From CAYNLK01 sp964398055 (GTDB lineage Bacteria; Chloroflexota; Anaerolineae; 4572-78; J111), in NCBI GenBank assembly GCA_964398055.1, contig CAYNLK010000001.1, forward strand, positions 62,001 to 126,000: 64,000 nt of DNA, written 5' to 3'. A program made the position numbers and the translations under genes. This document shows, one piece after another, positions 27,352-35,155 of the stretch. The notes under the pieces are model-generated. The model was not told where the DNA came from. It saw nothing but the letters and a program-made list of their open reading frames with translations, and did not search any database. Position 1 is the stretch's first letter; each line of letters opens with the position of its first letter.

Positions 27352-28522
27352 CATCCAACGCCGCCACGCCCGGCAAGACTTTGCCTTCCAAAAATTCCAG
27401 GCTGGCCCCCCCGCCAGTGGAGATGTGGCTCATCTTGTCGGCCAGGCCGGACTGCTCCACCGCCGCAGCGCTGTCGCCGCCGCCGATGATGGTGGTGGCT
27501 CCGGCCAGACCGGCCAGGGCCCGGGCGATGGCAAAGGTGCCTTCGGCAAAGCGCGGGAACTCGAACACGCCCATCGGCCCGTTCCAGACCACGGTTTTGG
27601 CCGCGGCCAGCCGGTTGGAGAAGTGGGCAATGGTCGCCGGCCCGATATCCAGGATCATCTCCTCCACGGGCACTTCATCCACCGACACCACCCGGGCCGG
27701 GGCGTCGGCTTTGAACTCGGCGGCGACCACGCAATCGACCGGCAACACCAGCTTGTCGCCGCTTTCGGCCAGCAGTTTTTTGGCCGTGTCAATGGCTTCC
27801 TGCTCCACCAACGACTTGCCCACGCCGTAACCCTGGGCCGCCAGGAAAGTGTTGGCCATCCCCCCGCCGATCAGCAGCGAGTCGACTTTGCTCAGGAGAT
27901 TGTCAATCACCGCAATTTTGTCGGAGATTTTGGCCCCACCCATGATGGCCAGGAAAGGCGGGGTGGGGTTGGCCAGGGCGCCGCCCAGATAGGCCAACTC
28001 CTTCTCCAGCAGGAAACCGGCTACCGCCGGCCGCAGATAGTCGGTTACCCCGGCTGTGGAGGCGTGGGCGCGGTGGGCGCTGCCGAAAGCATCGTTCACG
28101 TACACCTGGCCCAGCGCGGCCAACTGTTTGGAGAAGTCCGGATCGTTTTTCTTTTCGGCCTTGTGAAAGCGGGTGTTTTCCAGCAGGGTCACTTCGCCGG
28201 GCTGCATGGCTTTCACCGCCGCCTCGACCTCTGCGCCCACGCAATCGTCCAGCTTTTGAACCGGCCGGCCCAGCAGCTCACTCAATTTGGCGGCCACCGG
28301 GTCCATGGCATATTTTGGATCGGGCGCGTCTTTGGGCCGGCCCAGGTGGCTCATCAAGACCACGCTGGCGCCCTGCTCCAAAAGATAATTGATGGTGGGC
28401 AGCGCGGCCCGAATCCGGCGGTCGTCGGTGACCCGGCCGTTTTCCATCGGCACGTTGAAGTCAACCCGGACTAGAACCCGTTTCCCTTTGACCTCGACAT
28501 CTTTGATTGTTTTTTTGTTCAT
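27344..28522 (-). CDS. pgk: Phosphoglycerate kinase
   Basis: 392 residues, complete. It transfers phosphate between 1,3-bisphosphoglycerate and ADP in glycolysis. RVDFNVPMENGRVTDDRRI (about 18-36), VVLMSHLGRP, ENTRFHKAEKKNDP, MGGAKISDK, and the ATP-binding GGGDSAAA and STGGGASLEFLEG are all present. AAAGGA precedes the ATG. It stands alone, with no gap or tpi next to it. Confidence 0.97.
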   Translation of the reverse strand: MNKKTIKDVEVKGKRVLVRVDFNVPMENGRVTDDRRIRAALPTINYLLEQGASVVLMSHLGRPKDAPDPKYAMDPVAAKLSELLGRPVQKLDDCVGAEVEAAVKAMQPGEVTLLENTRFHKAEKKNDPDFSKQLAALGQVYVNDAFGSAHRAHASTAGVTDYLRPAVAGFLLEKELAYLGGALANPTPPFLAIMGGAKISDKIAVIDNLLSKVDSLLIGGGMANTFLAAQGYGVGKSLVEQEAIDTAKKLLAESGDKLVLPVDCVVAAEFKADAPARVVSVDEVPVEEMILDIGPATIAHFSNRLAAAKTVVWNGPMGVFEFPRFAEGTFAIARALAGLAGATTIIGGGDSAAAVEQSGLADKMSHISTGGGASLEFLEGKVLPGVAALDDK

Positions 28523-28535
28523 CGGGTATTCCTTT

Positions 28536-28577
28536 CAAATAGCAAATAGCAAATGGTAAATGGCAAATTAGAAATGG
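28536..28577. repeat. Heptanucleotide tandem repeat (unit CAAATAG/CAAATGG)
   Basis: Six units in register just upstream of pgk. A second array at 28595-28629 follows in the same spacer. Confidence 0.85.
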
Positions 28578-28594
28578 GTAGGTTACAGATTATT

Positions 28595-28629
28595 CCTCAT
28601 TTCTCATTTTTAATTTCTAATTGTTCATT
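28595..28629. repeat. Heptanucleotide repeat overlapping a gene's 3' end (unit TCTCATT/TCTAATT)
   Basis: Five 7-bp units (CCTCATT, TCTCATT, TTTAATT, TCTAATT, GTTCATT) overlap the last 11 codons of the lipoprotein gene on the minus strand and supply its stop. Confidence 0.75.
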
Positions 28630-29814
28630 TCTTTCGACCGGCACCGGGATGAATTGGGGGTTGCCCACCCCGGCGACAATGAGTTCGACGTGGCTAAAAT
28701 CCTCTAAATCGGCGTTGAAGCTATAGGACACCTCTATTGTTTGCCCGGCGACATAGCTCTTTTCCAGGCGATAGCCGCTGCTGGGAACGACCAGATTGCG
28801 TTTGGGGATGCTCAAAGTCAGTTGCGAGCGCAACTGCGCTAAAAAGGGTTCCACATCCCGGAACAGGCTGGCGGGCAACTGGCGCAGGATTAACTGCACC
28901 TCGGCCTGGGCCGGCGATGAATTGGGCGACGGGTTGGCCTGCAGCGGAATGACCTCAAAAGTGAGCTGCTCACCCCGGTAGGTCAGGTCGGTTGTCAACA
29001 CCGTCCAGGCCTGGGCTGTGGCGGTGGCCGCGATCATCGCCGCCGGATCGACCAGCGGCGACGGCGCGGCAATCGGCTCGATCTGGCCGATGTCACTGAC
29101 TTCCAGCCTGAACTCGTGGCTGGGCTGGTTGGCCTGGCCTTCGTAAAGCAAAATCTCTGATTTTAACAGCGCGCCGGTTTCATCGTCGATCCAAAGGACG
29201 CCTCGCAAATCAACCGCCGCGCCGGCCGCCAACTCCTGGCCAAAGGTCTGGGCCAGGTTGGCAACAACGTAGTCCAGCCGGTAGCGGCTGACGGATCGGT
29301 TGTTAAGGGTCTCGTGACCGGCCGGGGTGGGCGCGGCCCCAAATTGAGTCAGCCAGCGCATCGAGTCGGTCAGGGAGATTTCGCCGGCCAGCGGCAGTTC
29401 AGCCGCAGGAGTCAGGCCGCCGTCTAGCCAGCCGGCGTACTCCGGCTCATAGCGATAGGCGCGCCCGTCGACCACGTACAGTTCGGTCTGGCTGCCGTCG
29501 GGGGCCTGGCGGCGCCAGTAAAGGTTGCCGGCCGGATCATAGGTTGTGGTGATAATCACCTGGCTGCCCGGTTGGCCGGCCTCGTCCCGGACGAGGTGGC
29601 GAGTTTCCAGCCGGTAGCCGGGCAAAGTTGCCATTGTCTGGTAAGCTCTGGCGATCAACTGGCTGTTGGCCCGCACCACGGCGGCCTTGCTGCTGGTCGC
29701 TTCCGGTTGTTGGCCCGCCGGGCGGAGGCGCTCCAGGGGGCTGCAGGCCAGCAACACCATCAAAAGCGCCGCCATTACAACCTTGTGTCTTTCAATTTGT
29801 CCAAGCGGCCCCAT
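28597..29814 (-). CDS. Lipoprotein of unknown function
   Basis: 405 residues. The signal peptide ends in a lipobox (VLLAC, Cys at about residue 24). A large domain (about 50-260) has LETRHLVRDEAGQPGSQVIITTTYDP and WIDDETGALLKSE, a pattern like the LolA/LppX-like lipid-binding barrels, though this is tentative. A second domain (about 275-390) includes VILRQLPASLFRDVEPFL. AAAGGA precedes the ATG. The final EQLEIKNEK is encoded by a heptamer repeat, so the original C-terminus may have been shorter or different. Confidence 0.7.
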   Translation of the reverse strand: MGPLGQIERHKVVMAALLMVLLACSPLERLRPAGQQPEATSSKAAVVRANSQLIARAYQTMATLPGYRLETRHLVRDEAGQPGSQVIITTTYDPAGNLYWRRQAPDGSQTELYVVDGRAYRYEPEYAGWLDGGLTPAAELPLAGEISLTDSMRWLTQFGAAPTPAGHETLNNRSVSRYRLDYVVANLAQTFGQELAAGAAVDLRGVLWIDDETGALLKSEILLYEGQANQPSHEFRLEVSDIGQIEPIAAPSPLVDPAAMIAATATAQAWTVLTTDLTYRGEQLTFEVIPLQANPSPNSSPAQAEVQLILRQLPASLFRDVEPFLAQLRSQLTLSIPKRNLVVPSSGYRLEKSYVAGQTIEVSYSFNADLEDFSHVELIVAGVGNPQFIPVPVERNEQLEIKNEK

Positions 29815-29912
29815 CGTGCTGTCCTTTCAAAGCCGCTTCAATTTTACTCTGCCCCCCACCAAAGCACAAAAAACAGCCGGCTTCAAGCCCCAGCGGGTCT
29901 GTCCAAATTTTT

Positions 29913-30006
29913 AGGTGACCGGCGCTTACCCTATGACTTCTGAATTGAATCTCAGCCATTTGGCCGTCAATTCCAGGCCAAGATTAGTGGTAAGTGCCGG
30001 TCACCT
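29913..30006. repeat. Small element with 18-bp terminal inverted repeats
   Basis: AGGTGACCGGCGCTTACC (29913-29930) pairs with 29989-30006 with one mismatch; the 58-bp interior carries no gene. The arm is related to the sequence at 4786-4802 and to the hairpins at 50623 and 60408. It lies in the divergent spacer between the lipoprotein gene and the 30106 gene. Confidence 0.7.
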
Positions 30007-30105
30007 TATCAGAAAAAAAGCCCGGCATAGTTGTCTCTCTGGACGCAAAGGGTTATACTTGAACTATTATGTAAATGGTTGCACTTCGTTCAAGGATGGT
30101 GACTT

Positions 30106-30621
30106 ATGGCAGGCGGCATCAGCCTACGAATTTCCGAAATTCCGGTCAAAATGGTATTGGAGCAATTTCTGCTGGAGGGTAAGCTGAAGACGGTTGGGGC
30201 GTTGGACGACGGTCTCAACAATGAAGCTTACAGTTATGTGAGCATGGTCGAGGTGACGGCGACGCCGTGGCATCAAAGCAACCCGCTTAAGCCGATGAGC
30301 TGCGCCGAGATGCACCTGAAAATTCAGGATATCTGGGTGGTCTATCCGGTCGATCCGGCCGGCCAGGCTGCCGTCAAGTTGCTGCCCCACCATGAGCGGG
30401 TGATTGTTTATCTGGGCGGCTTTGCGCTCAACGGCAACCTGTCGATGGGCGCCGATATTCCGCTGAGTGGGGTGATGGAGGCCTTGCCCAAGCGTTTTCT
30501 GCCCATGACCCAGGTCTCGCTCTTTCCTATGTTTCCCCCCAAAGCCTTGTTGCCGGGGGCCATGCCGATAGCTCTGGTGAACAGGCTTAAAATATCGCAC
30601 TACTATGCCGCTGAGGTCTGA
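30106..30621 (+). CDS. Conserved-looking protein of unknown function
   Basis: 171 residues, soluble, with an alternating hydrophobic pattern (HLKIQDIWVVYPVDP, RVIVYLGGFALNGNLSMGAD) suggesting a beta-rich fold, perhaps barrel-like. AAGGA lies about 10 nt before the ATG. It ends 1 nt before the end of nth on the opposite strand. No family recognised. Confidence 0.6.
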   Translation: MAGGISLRISEIPVKMVLEQFLLEGKLKTVGALDDGLNNEAYSYVSMVEVTATPWHQSNPLKPMSCAEMHLKIQDIWVVYPVDPAGQAAVKLLPHHERVIVYLGGFALNGNLSMGADIPLSGVMEALPKRFLPMTQVSLFPMFPPKALLPGAMPIALVNRLKISHYYAAEV

Positions 30622-30622
30622 A

Positions 30623-31282
30623 TTAGCGGCTGCGGTCCACCCCAACCCGGTCGCAAAATTCCGCCACCGGGCAGCGGCTGCACCACGGCGACACCGGCGT
30701 ACAGAGGTTCTGCCCAAACGACACTAACAGGGCGTTGTACTCGATCCAATAGCGCGGCGGTAGTTTTTCCCGCAGGGCAAACTCGGTTTGCTCCGGGGTC
30801 TTGGTTTGCACGTAGCCCCAGCGGTTCGAGATGCGGTGTACGTGAATGTCGACGCAGATGCCCGGCTTTTGAAAGCCGGCCGTCAGAACCAGATTGGCTG
30901 TTTTGCGGCCAACGCCGGGCAGCTTGAGCAGTTCATCCAGCTCGTCGGGCACGCGGCCGTCATAGGCGGCGATGAGTTGGTGGGAGATGGCCAGGATATT
31001 TTTGGCCTTGTTGCGATAGAAGCCAACCGGGTAGATGACCTGGGCAATGGTCTCCTCGGAGTGGCGAACCATAGCCTGAGGATTGTCGGCCAGACTGAAC
31101 AATTTGGGGGCAATCTGGGCGGTGAGCGTGTCTTTGGTACGCAGGCTCAGAATCGTGGCGATCAGAATCTGGTAGGGAGTCACTTCCCGCCGCTCAGCCA
31201 TCCCGTCGACCAAAGCCGGCTGCCAGCTCTGCACCTGCCGGCGCAGAATTGCTATCACCTGATCAATATCCTGATCTCTCAC
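30623..31282 (-). CDS. nth: Endonuclease III (DNA glycosylase/AP lyase)
   Basis: 219 residues from a GTG start. It removes oxidised pyrimidines. The helix-hairpin-helix LLKLPGVGRKTANLVL carries the catalytic Lys, CVDIHVHRI the catalytic Asp, and the C-terminal C-X6-C-X2-C-X5-C array (CTPVSPWCSRCPVAEFC) binds a [4Fe-4S] cluster. It starts 3 nt after the stop of the 31286-31624 gene, so the two are co-transcribed. Confidence 0.94.
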   Translation of the reverse strand: MRDQDIDQVIAILRRQVQSWQPALVDGMAERREVTPYQILIATILSLRTKDTLTAQIAPKLFSLADNPQAMVRHSEETIAQVIYPVGFYRNKAKNILAISHQLIAAYDGRVPDELDELLKLPGVGRKTANLVLTAGFQKPGICVDIHVHRISNRWGYVQTKTPEQTEFALREKLPPRYWIEYNALLVSFGQNLCTPVSPWCSRCPVAEFCDRVGVDRSR

Positions 31283-31285
31283 GGC

Positions 31286-31624
31286 TCACGCTGGCCCCTT
31301 TTTGGCCTCATAACGATTGTTCGGCACCTTACCGTCGCCGCGAACCAGGAAGCGCTCGTACTCAAAACCGCCGCCGCGGAACTCTACATAAGCCCCACCT
31401 GCATGAGTTTCCAGCCGGGCCAACTCTTTGGTGTGGAGACCCTGTAAGATCACTTGCAACTGCTGCTCCGTCAGCTCCCCGTCATTCTCTTGAAAATCGG
31501 CCAGTTTAGCTAAAAAGTTACTGAGCCGGCGCAGGTCGTCCGGCTTCAAGCCGGCCAGACCCCGGACGGCCGCAGTCATCTGGCGCGACCACTGCACCGT
31601 AGCAAAATCAATCACTCCAGTCAT
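31286..31624 (-). CDS. Small protein of unknown function upstream of nth
   Basis: 112 residues, predicted mostly helical in the first 75 (FATVQWSRQMTAAVRGLAGL, LSNFLAKLADFQENDGELT), then a beta-like AYVEFRGGGFEYERFLVRG and a basic tail. It is tightly linked to nth (3-nt gap), so a role alongside DNA repair is possible but unproven. Confidence 0.6.
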   Translation of the reverse strand: MTGVIDFATVQWSRQMTAAVRGLAGLKPDDLRRLSNFLAKLADFQENDGELTEQQLQVILQGLHTKELARLETHAGGAYVEFRGGGFEYERFLVRGDGKVPNNRYEAKKGPA

Positions 31625-31689
31625 TGTGGAAATTCCCTTTCACCGCTCAGCGTCTAACACTACATGTTAACCCTGCCCCCATCGCTCCG

Positions 31690-31745
31690 CCTGCAACCTA
31701 CAACCCTGCCACCTGTTACCTGCCACCTGCTACCTGCAATCTGTC
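31690..31745. repeat. Heptanucleotide tandem repeat (unit ACCTGCC)
   Basis: Eight 7-bp units in register, directly downstream of the pentapeptide-repeat gene. A related array in inverted orientation lies on the other side of that gene at 32463-32539. Confidence 0.85.
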
Positions 31746-31752
31746 GCCCACC

Positions 31753-32346
31753 TCACTTCTTCGGCCCAAAGAAGCCTCTGGCAAAGCGAGAGCGCCGTGG
31801 CCGGTTGACCGGCCGGTAATCGGGCGGCAACTGCGCCCCGTCGAAGATGGCCTGGCTCACATTGGCTGCGTCGGCCAGGTCGGTCTGGCGCAGGTCAGCC
31901 TGGCTCAGATCAGCCCGAAACAGGATTGCCCGGGCCAGTTTGGCCCCGGCCAAAAGAGCCTGCCTGGCCCGGACCAGCGACAGGTCAGCCTGGCTCAGAT
32001 CGGCCCGGCGCAAATCGGCCCCGCTCAAATCGGCCCCGTACAGGTCGGCGGCGCGCAGGCTGGCTTCTCCCAGCCCGGCGCCGATGAAGTTGGCCCCGGC
32101 AGCGATGGCCCCGTGCAGGTCGGCCCGCTGCAAGTCGGCCCCGCTGAAATTGGCGCCCGGCATCGAGGCGCCCACCAGCCGGCAGCCCGCCAACCGGGCC
32201 TGGCTCAAATCGGTATCTCGCAGCCAGGCCCCGGAAAGATCAAGCCCGCTCAGATCAGCGCCGCTCAGGTCCAGTTGCTCCAAACGGCGATTGCGTTCCC
32301 CGGCCGCATAACGCCGGGCCAGTTCAAGATGAGCTGGGTTGGCCAT
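31753..32346 (-). CDS. Pentapeptide-repeat protein
   Basis: 197 residues from ATG 32346; the longer frame up to 32541 runs through a heptamer-repeat array and is unlikely. From about residue 28 to 175 there are roughly 29 tandem A(D/N)LXX pentapeptides (LSGADLSGLDLSGA and so on), forming a right-handed quadrilateral beta-helix. Such proteins range from DNA-gyrase mimics (Qnr, MfpA) to effectors and structural proteins; the repeat alone does not decide. Heptamer repeats in opposite orientation flank the gene on both sides. Confidence 0.85.
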   Translation of the reverse strand: MANPAHLELARRYAAGERNRRLEQLDLSGADLSGLDLSGAWLRDTDLSQARLAGCRLVGASMPGANFSGADLQRADLHGAIAAGANFIGAGLGEASLRAADLYGADLSGADLRRADLSQADLSLVRARQALLAGAKLARAILFRADLSQADLRQTDLADAANVSQAIFDGAQLPPDYRPVNRPRRSRFARGFFGPKK

Positions 32347-32462
32347 AACGGTCAAAAGTATAGCCGAAGGTAAGCTCCATTTCAAATTGCTCGGCTGAGG
32401 AACTCGCTTTGAATTGGCCGGGATTTGGCTGACCGGGTGGCCTTTAAGCTGCCCGTTACAGA

Positions 32463-32539
32463 GTAGCAGGTGGCAGGGTCGCACGCGAAGCAGCAGGTAA
32501 TAGGTTGTGTAGGTGGCACGCGAAGTGGTAGATTGCAGC
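32463..32539. repeat. Heptanucleotide tandem repeat (unit GTGGCAG with CGCGAAG)
   Basis: Eleven 7-bp units in register, some diverged; the unit CGCGAAG recurs at 32484 and 32519. It is roughly the reverse complement of the array at 31690-31745. Confidence 0.75.
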
Positions 32540-32693
32540 ATCGCCTATCAGCAGTCATTGGGTCTGTAAGTACAAGAATTTTGCCGACTTGTCAGGATGT
32601 CCGCCACTAAGTTTGGTGGTATAATTCGTCAACTGACCGTCGTTCGTAGACGGTGGCAATATTTCTAGCCAACCATCCGGTTCATCGGCAGCT

Positions 32694-32735
32694 AACCATT
32701 CATACTTAACCGTTCACTATTCACCATTCACAATT
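32694..32735. repeat. Heptanucleotide tandem repeat upstream of murJ (unit CACNATT)
   Basis: Six 7-bp units (AACCATT, CATACTT, AACCGTT, CACTATT, CACCATT, CACAATT) end 3 nt before the murJ ATG and replace any Shine-Dalgarno. Confidence 0.8.
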
Positions 32736-32738
32736 AAT

Positions 32739-34298
32739 ATGTCCACAACCGTTCAGCTCAGCCGCCTTGCCCGGGCCGCCTCAGTGGTGATGGTCCTGTT
32801 TGTGGTCAGTCGCCTGTTGGGGCTGGTGCGGGAGATGGTGATTGCCCACCAATTTGGCGTCAGCGCCGACATGGACGCTTATCTGGCCGCGTTTCGCCTG
32901 CCCGATTTTCTTTTCTACGTGGTCGCCGGCGGCGCGCTCGGCTCGGCCTTTATCCCCACCTTTACCGGCTATTTGACCCGTGACGAACTGCCCGCCGCCT
33001 GGCGGCTGGCCTCGGCCGTGATCAATTGGGTTGTTTTGATCCTGTCGTTCCTGGGCGGGCTGGCGGCCATCCTGGCCCCCTGGCTGGTGTCGCTCTTCTT
33101 CCCTCACTTCAGCCCGGCCCAACAGGCCCTCACCGCCCAACTGATGCGCTGGATGCTGGTGACCCCGGTGATTTTTGGGGTCAGCGGGGTGGTGATGGGG
33201 ATTTTGAACGCTCACCAGCATTTTCTGCTGCCGGCCCTGGCCCCGGTGATGTACAACCTGGCCATTATTCTGGCCGCCTGGTGGCTGGGGCCGATTTGGG
33301 GCGTGCGCGGTCTGACAGTGGGGGTGGTGGTGGGCGCGGCGGCCCACCTGCTGGTGCAGTTGCCGGGCCTGCGCCAAAAGCGGATGCAGTACCAACCGGG
33401 GCTGGCGGCCAGCGATCCCGGCCTGCACGAGGTAGCCCGCTTGATGGCCCCGCGGGTGTTGGGACTGGCCGCGGTCCAACTAAACTTTGTCGTCACCACC
33501 ATTCTGGCGGCCCGCCTGTCGGCCGGCAGTATCACCGCCCTCAATTACGGCTGGATCATCATGTTATTACCCCAGGGGGTGATTGCCCTGTCGGTGGCCA
33601 CAGCCCTTTTTCCGACCCTGGCCGAGCTGGCTGCCCGCGGCGACCAGGCCCAACTGCGCCGCGTCTTTGAGGCGACCCTGCGCCACCTGCTCTTTTTGAC
33701 CCTGCCGGCCGCGGTGGGGTTGGTGATGCTGGCCGGGCCGCTGGTCCGGCTGCTGCTGGAGCGGGGCGCTTTCGACGCCGCCTCGACCACGCTGACCGCC
33801 TGGGCGCTGGCCTTTTTTGCCGTGGGGCTGGTGGGCCACGCCGTGGTGGAGATTGTTACCCGGGCCTTCTATGCCCTCAAGAATACCAAAACGCCGGTGG
33901 GCGTGGGCATTGGGGCCATGATCGTCAATGTTGGGCTGAGTCTGCTGCTGCCGGGGCTGTTTGCCCGGCTCAACTGGCCGCCTCACGGTGGGCTGGCCCT
34001 GGCCAACTCGCTGGCGGTGACCCTGGAGACGGCGGCGCTGCTGTGGTTGCTGCGGCCCCACCTGGGCGGTCTCGGCGGGCCGGGGTTGGGCCGGGCCGTG
34101 GGCAAGCTGGCGCTGGCTGCGGCCGGGCTGGCGTTGGCCCTGGGGGCGCTCCTGCCCTTTTTACCGGCCAGTCCGGCCTGGTTGGGCGGGCTGGTGGGGG
34201 TGGTTGTGGGCGGGCTGGTCTATGGCGGCCTGGCCTACACCCTGCGGGTGGAGGAGCTGCGCGGAGTGGTGCGGCAGATGGCCCGGCGGTGGGTTTGA
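32739..34298 (+). CDS. murJ: Lipid II flippase MurJ
   Basis: 519 residues with 13-14 predicted membrane helices of the MVF/MOP superfamily. The N-terminal VVMVLFVVSRLLGLVREMVI and DAYLAAFRLPDFLF, GALGSAFIPTF, and NFVVTTILAARL motifs are typical of MurJ, which moves lipid II across the membrane for peptidoglycan synthesis. Full length. It stands alone between a repeat-rich spacer and a heptamer array. Confidence 0.93.
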   Translation: MSTTVQLSRLARAASVVMVLFVVSRLLGLVREMVIAHQFGVSADMDAYLAAFRLPDFLFYVVAGGALGSAFIPTFTGYLTRDELPAAWRLASAVINWVVLILSFLGGLAAILAPWLVSLFFPHFSPAQQALTAQLMRWMLVTPVIFGVSGVVMGILNAHQHFLLPALAPVMYNLAIILAAWWLGPIWGVRGLTVGVVVGAAAHLLVQLPGLRQKRMQYQPGLAASDPGLHEVARLMAPRVLGLAAVQLNFVVTTILAARLSAGSITALNYGWIIMLLPQGVIALSVATALFPTLAELAARGDQAQLRRVFEATLRHLLFLTLPAAVGLVMLAGPLVRLLLERGAFDAASTTLTAWALAFFAVGLVGHAVVEIVTRAFYALKNTKTPVGVGIGAMIVNVGLSLLLPGLFARLNWPPHGGLALANSLAVTLETAALLWLLRPHLGGLGGPGLGRAVGKLALAAAGLALALGALLPFLPASPAWLGGLVGVVVGGLVYGGLAYTLRVEELRGVVRQMARRWV

Positions 34299-34461
34299 TG
34301 AGGGTAGGTAGTTAGTTTACTCGACCATTTCAATTATCAGTGGTTTTGCAAATTTAACACTTGGCCGGAAAATGGCTCACGGATTTTCACAGATTTACAC
34401 GGATAAGGCTTAAAAACAACAAGAGATCTGGGCGCTGCGCGGTCCGTGTGTATCCGTGAGC

Positions 34462-34617
34462 GTAACTATTCACCTTGCGCGACTAAAGTCGCACTTGCAG
34501 GGCTAAAGACAACCGGCTGTCCGCCTGCGCGGACAGGAAAAAACTCGACCGCGTAGGCGGTCGACCGGCTTTAGCCTTGGAGGAGCGATTTCAATCGCTA
34601 ATAAGGTGAATAGTTAC
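34462..34617. repeat. Nested composite inverted-repeat element 1
   Basis: The outer arms GTAACTATTCACCTT (34462-34476) and 34603-34617 pair perfectly over 15 bp. Inside lie a short hairpin at each end (GCGACTAAAGTCGC 34479-34492; GCGATTTCAATCGC 34585-34598), a second pair of arms (34501-34516 with 34565-34576), and two central hairpins (34517-34536; 34545-34564). The whole can fold as a branched cruciform or RNA. Confidence 0.8.
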
Positions 34618-34737
34618 CCGTGAGCTATGTAAAAACTGCAAAACTACTGAATTATCTAAAAGCATCTTATCCAGGTTAAAGTAGAAAATACCCCGAATTT
34701 TCTCCGGCTCTTTAAGATTTCCTTATGTGGCCGGCCG

Positions 34738-34792
34738 CATTCGAATCCGCTACGAGTCCGCTACGAGTCCGTTAGGAGTCCGTTACGAGGCC
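34738..34792. repeat. 11-bp tandem repeat, five units
   Basis: Units: CATTCGAATCC, GCTACGAGTCC twice, GTTAGGAGTCC, GTTACGAGGCC. No frame is open through it. Confidence 0.75.
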
Positions 34793-34900
34793 GACTGAAA
34801 TAACGTTACCACTCAGCCATGTCATTTCGAGCGACAGCGAGAAATCCCTGAAGCTGCTGCCATAAAGCCTGGCGTCAGCTAAAAAGAGAAATAAGTCAAG

Positions 34901-35003
34901 GTGCGGGACTGAAGCCACCGCACTGAAAGGGCAAAGCTCTCCGAGCTAAAATACCAGCCCGTTAGGGCTTGGCTCTTTCAGCACGACGGCTTTAGCCTCG
35001 TGC
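34901..35003. repeat. Nested composite inverted-repeat element 2
   Basis: End hairpins GTGCGG/CCGCAC (34901-34923) and GCACGA/TCGTGC (34981-35003), connecting arms CTGAAAGGGC (34922-34932) and GGCTCTTTCAG (34971-34981), and two small central hairpins. Same plan as element 1 with different sequence. Confidence 0.7.
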
Positions 35004-35155
35004 CTGTAGCTTTTTTGGCCATTCGGACTGAGTAGTAATAAATGTTACCAAAAATCATCAACAATTGGGGTTCAAAAAATTGTATTGTTATAGTATAGTG
35101 ATGGAGTTTGCGCCATCAATCTTGATCTGCCATAGCTAACAGGAGGTTAGGTGAT

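Larger units (their letters stand above)
34299..35155. other. 857-bp repeat-rich intergenic region
   Basis: No open frame of interest. It contains, in order, the composite hairpin at 34462-34617, an 11-bp tandem array at 34738-34792, a GTCATTTCGA-type repeat at about 34818-34852, and a second composite hairpin at 34901-35003. The last 100 bp are AT-rich and end in AGGAGG before the next gene, so a promoter is likely there. Confidence 0.75.

Noticed and set aside
27425..28474. 349-codon plus-strand frame opposite pgk
   Set aside because: A shadow of the GC-rich pgk gene; the pgk protein is unmistakable on the minus strand.
31753..32541. Long form of the pentapeptide-repeat gene starting at 32541
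   Set aside because: The extra N-terminus is translation of a heptamer array; the ATG at 32346 fits the repeat domain.
34482..34598. CRISPR-like short repeats around 34.5 kb
   Set aside because: The repeats are inverted hairpins, not direct repeats with equal spacers; no cas genes are present.
34735..34760. TTCGAATCC resembling a tRNA T-loop
   Set aside because: No acceptor or anticodon stem can be folded around it; it belongs to the 11-bp tandem repeat.
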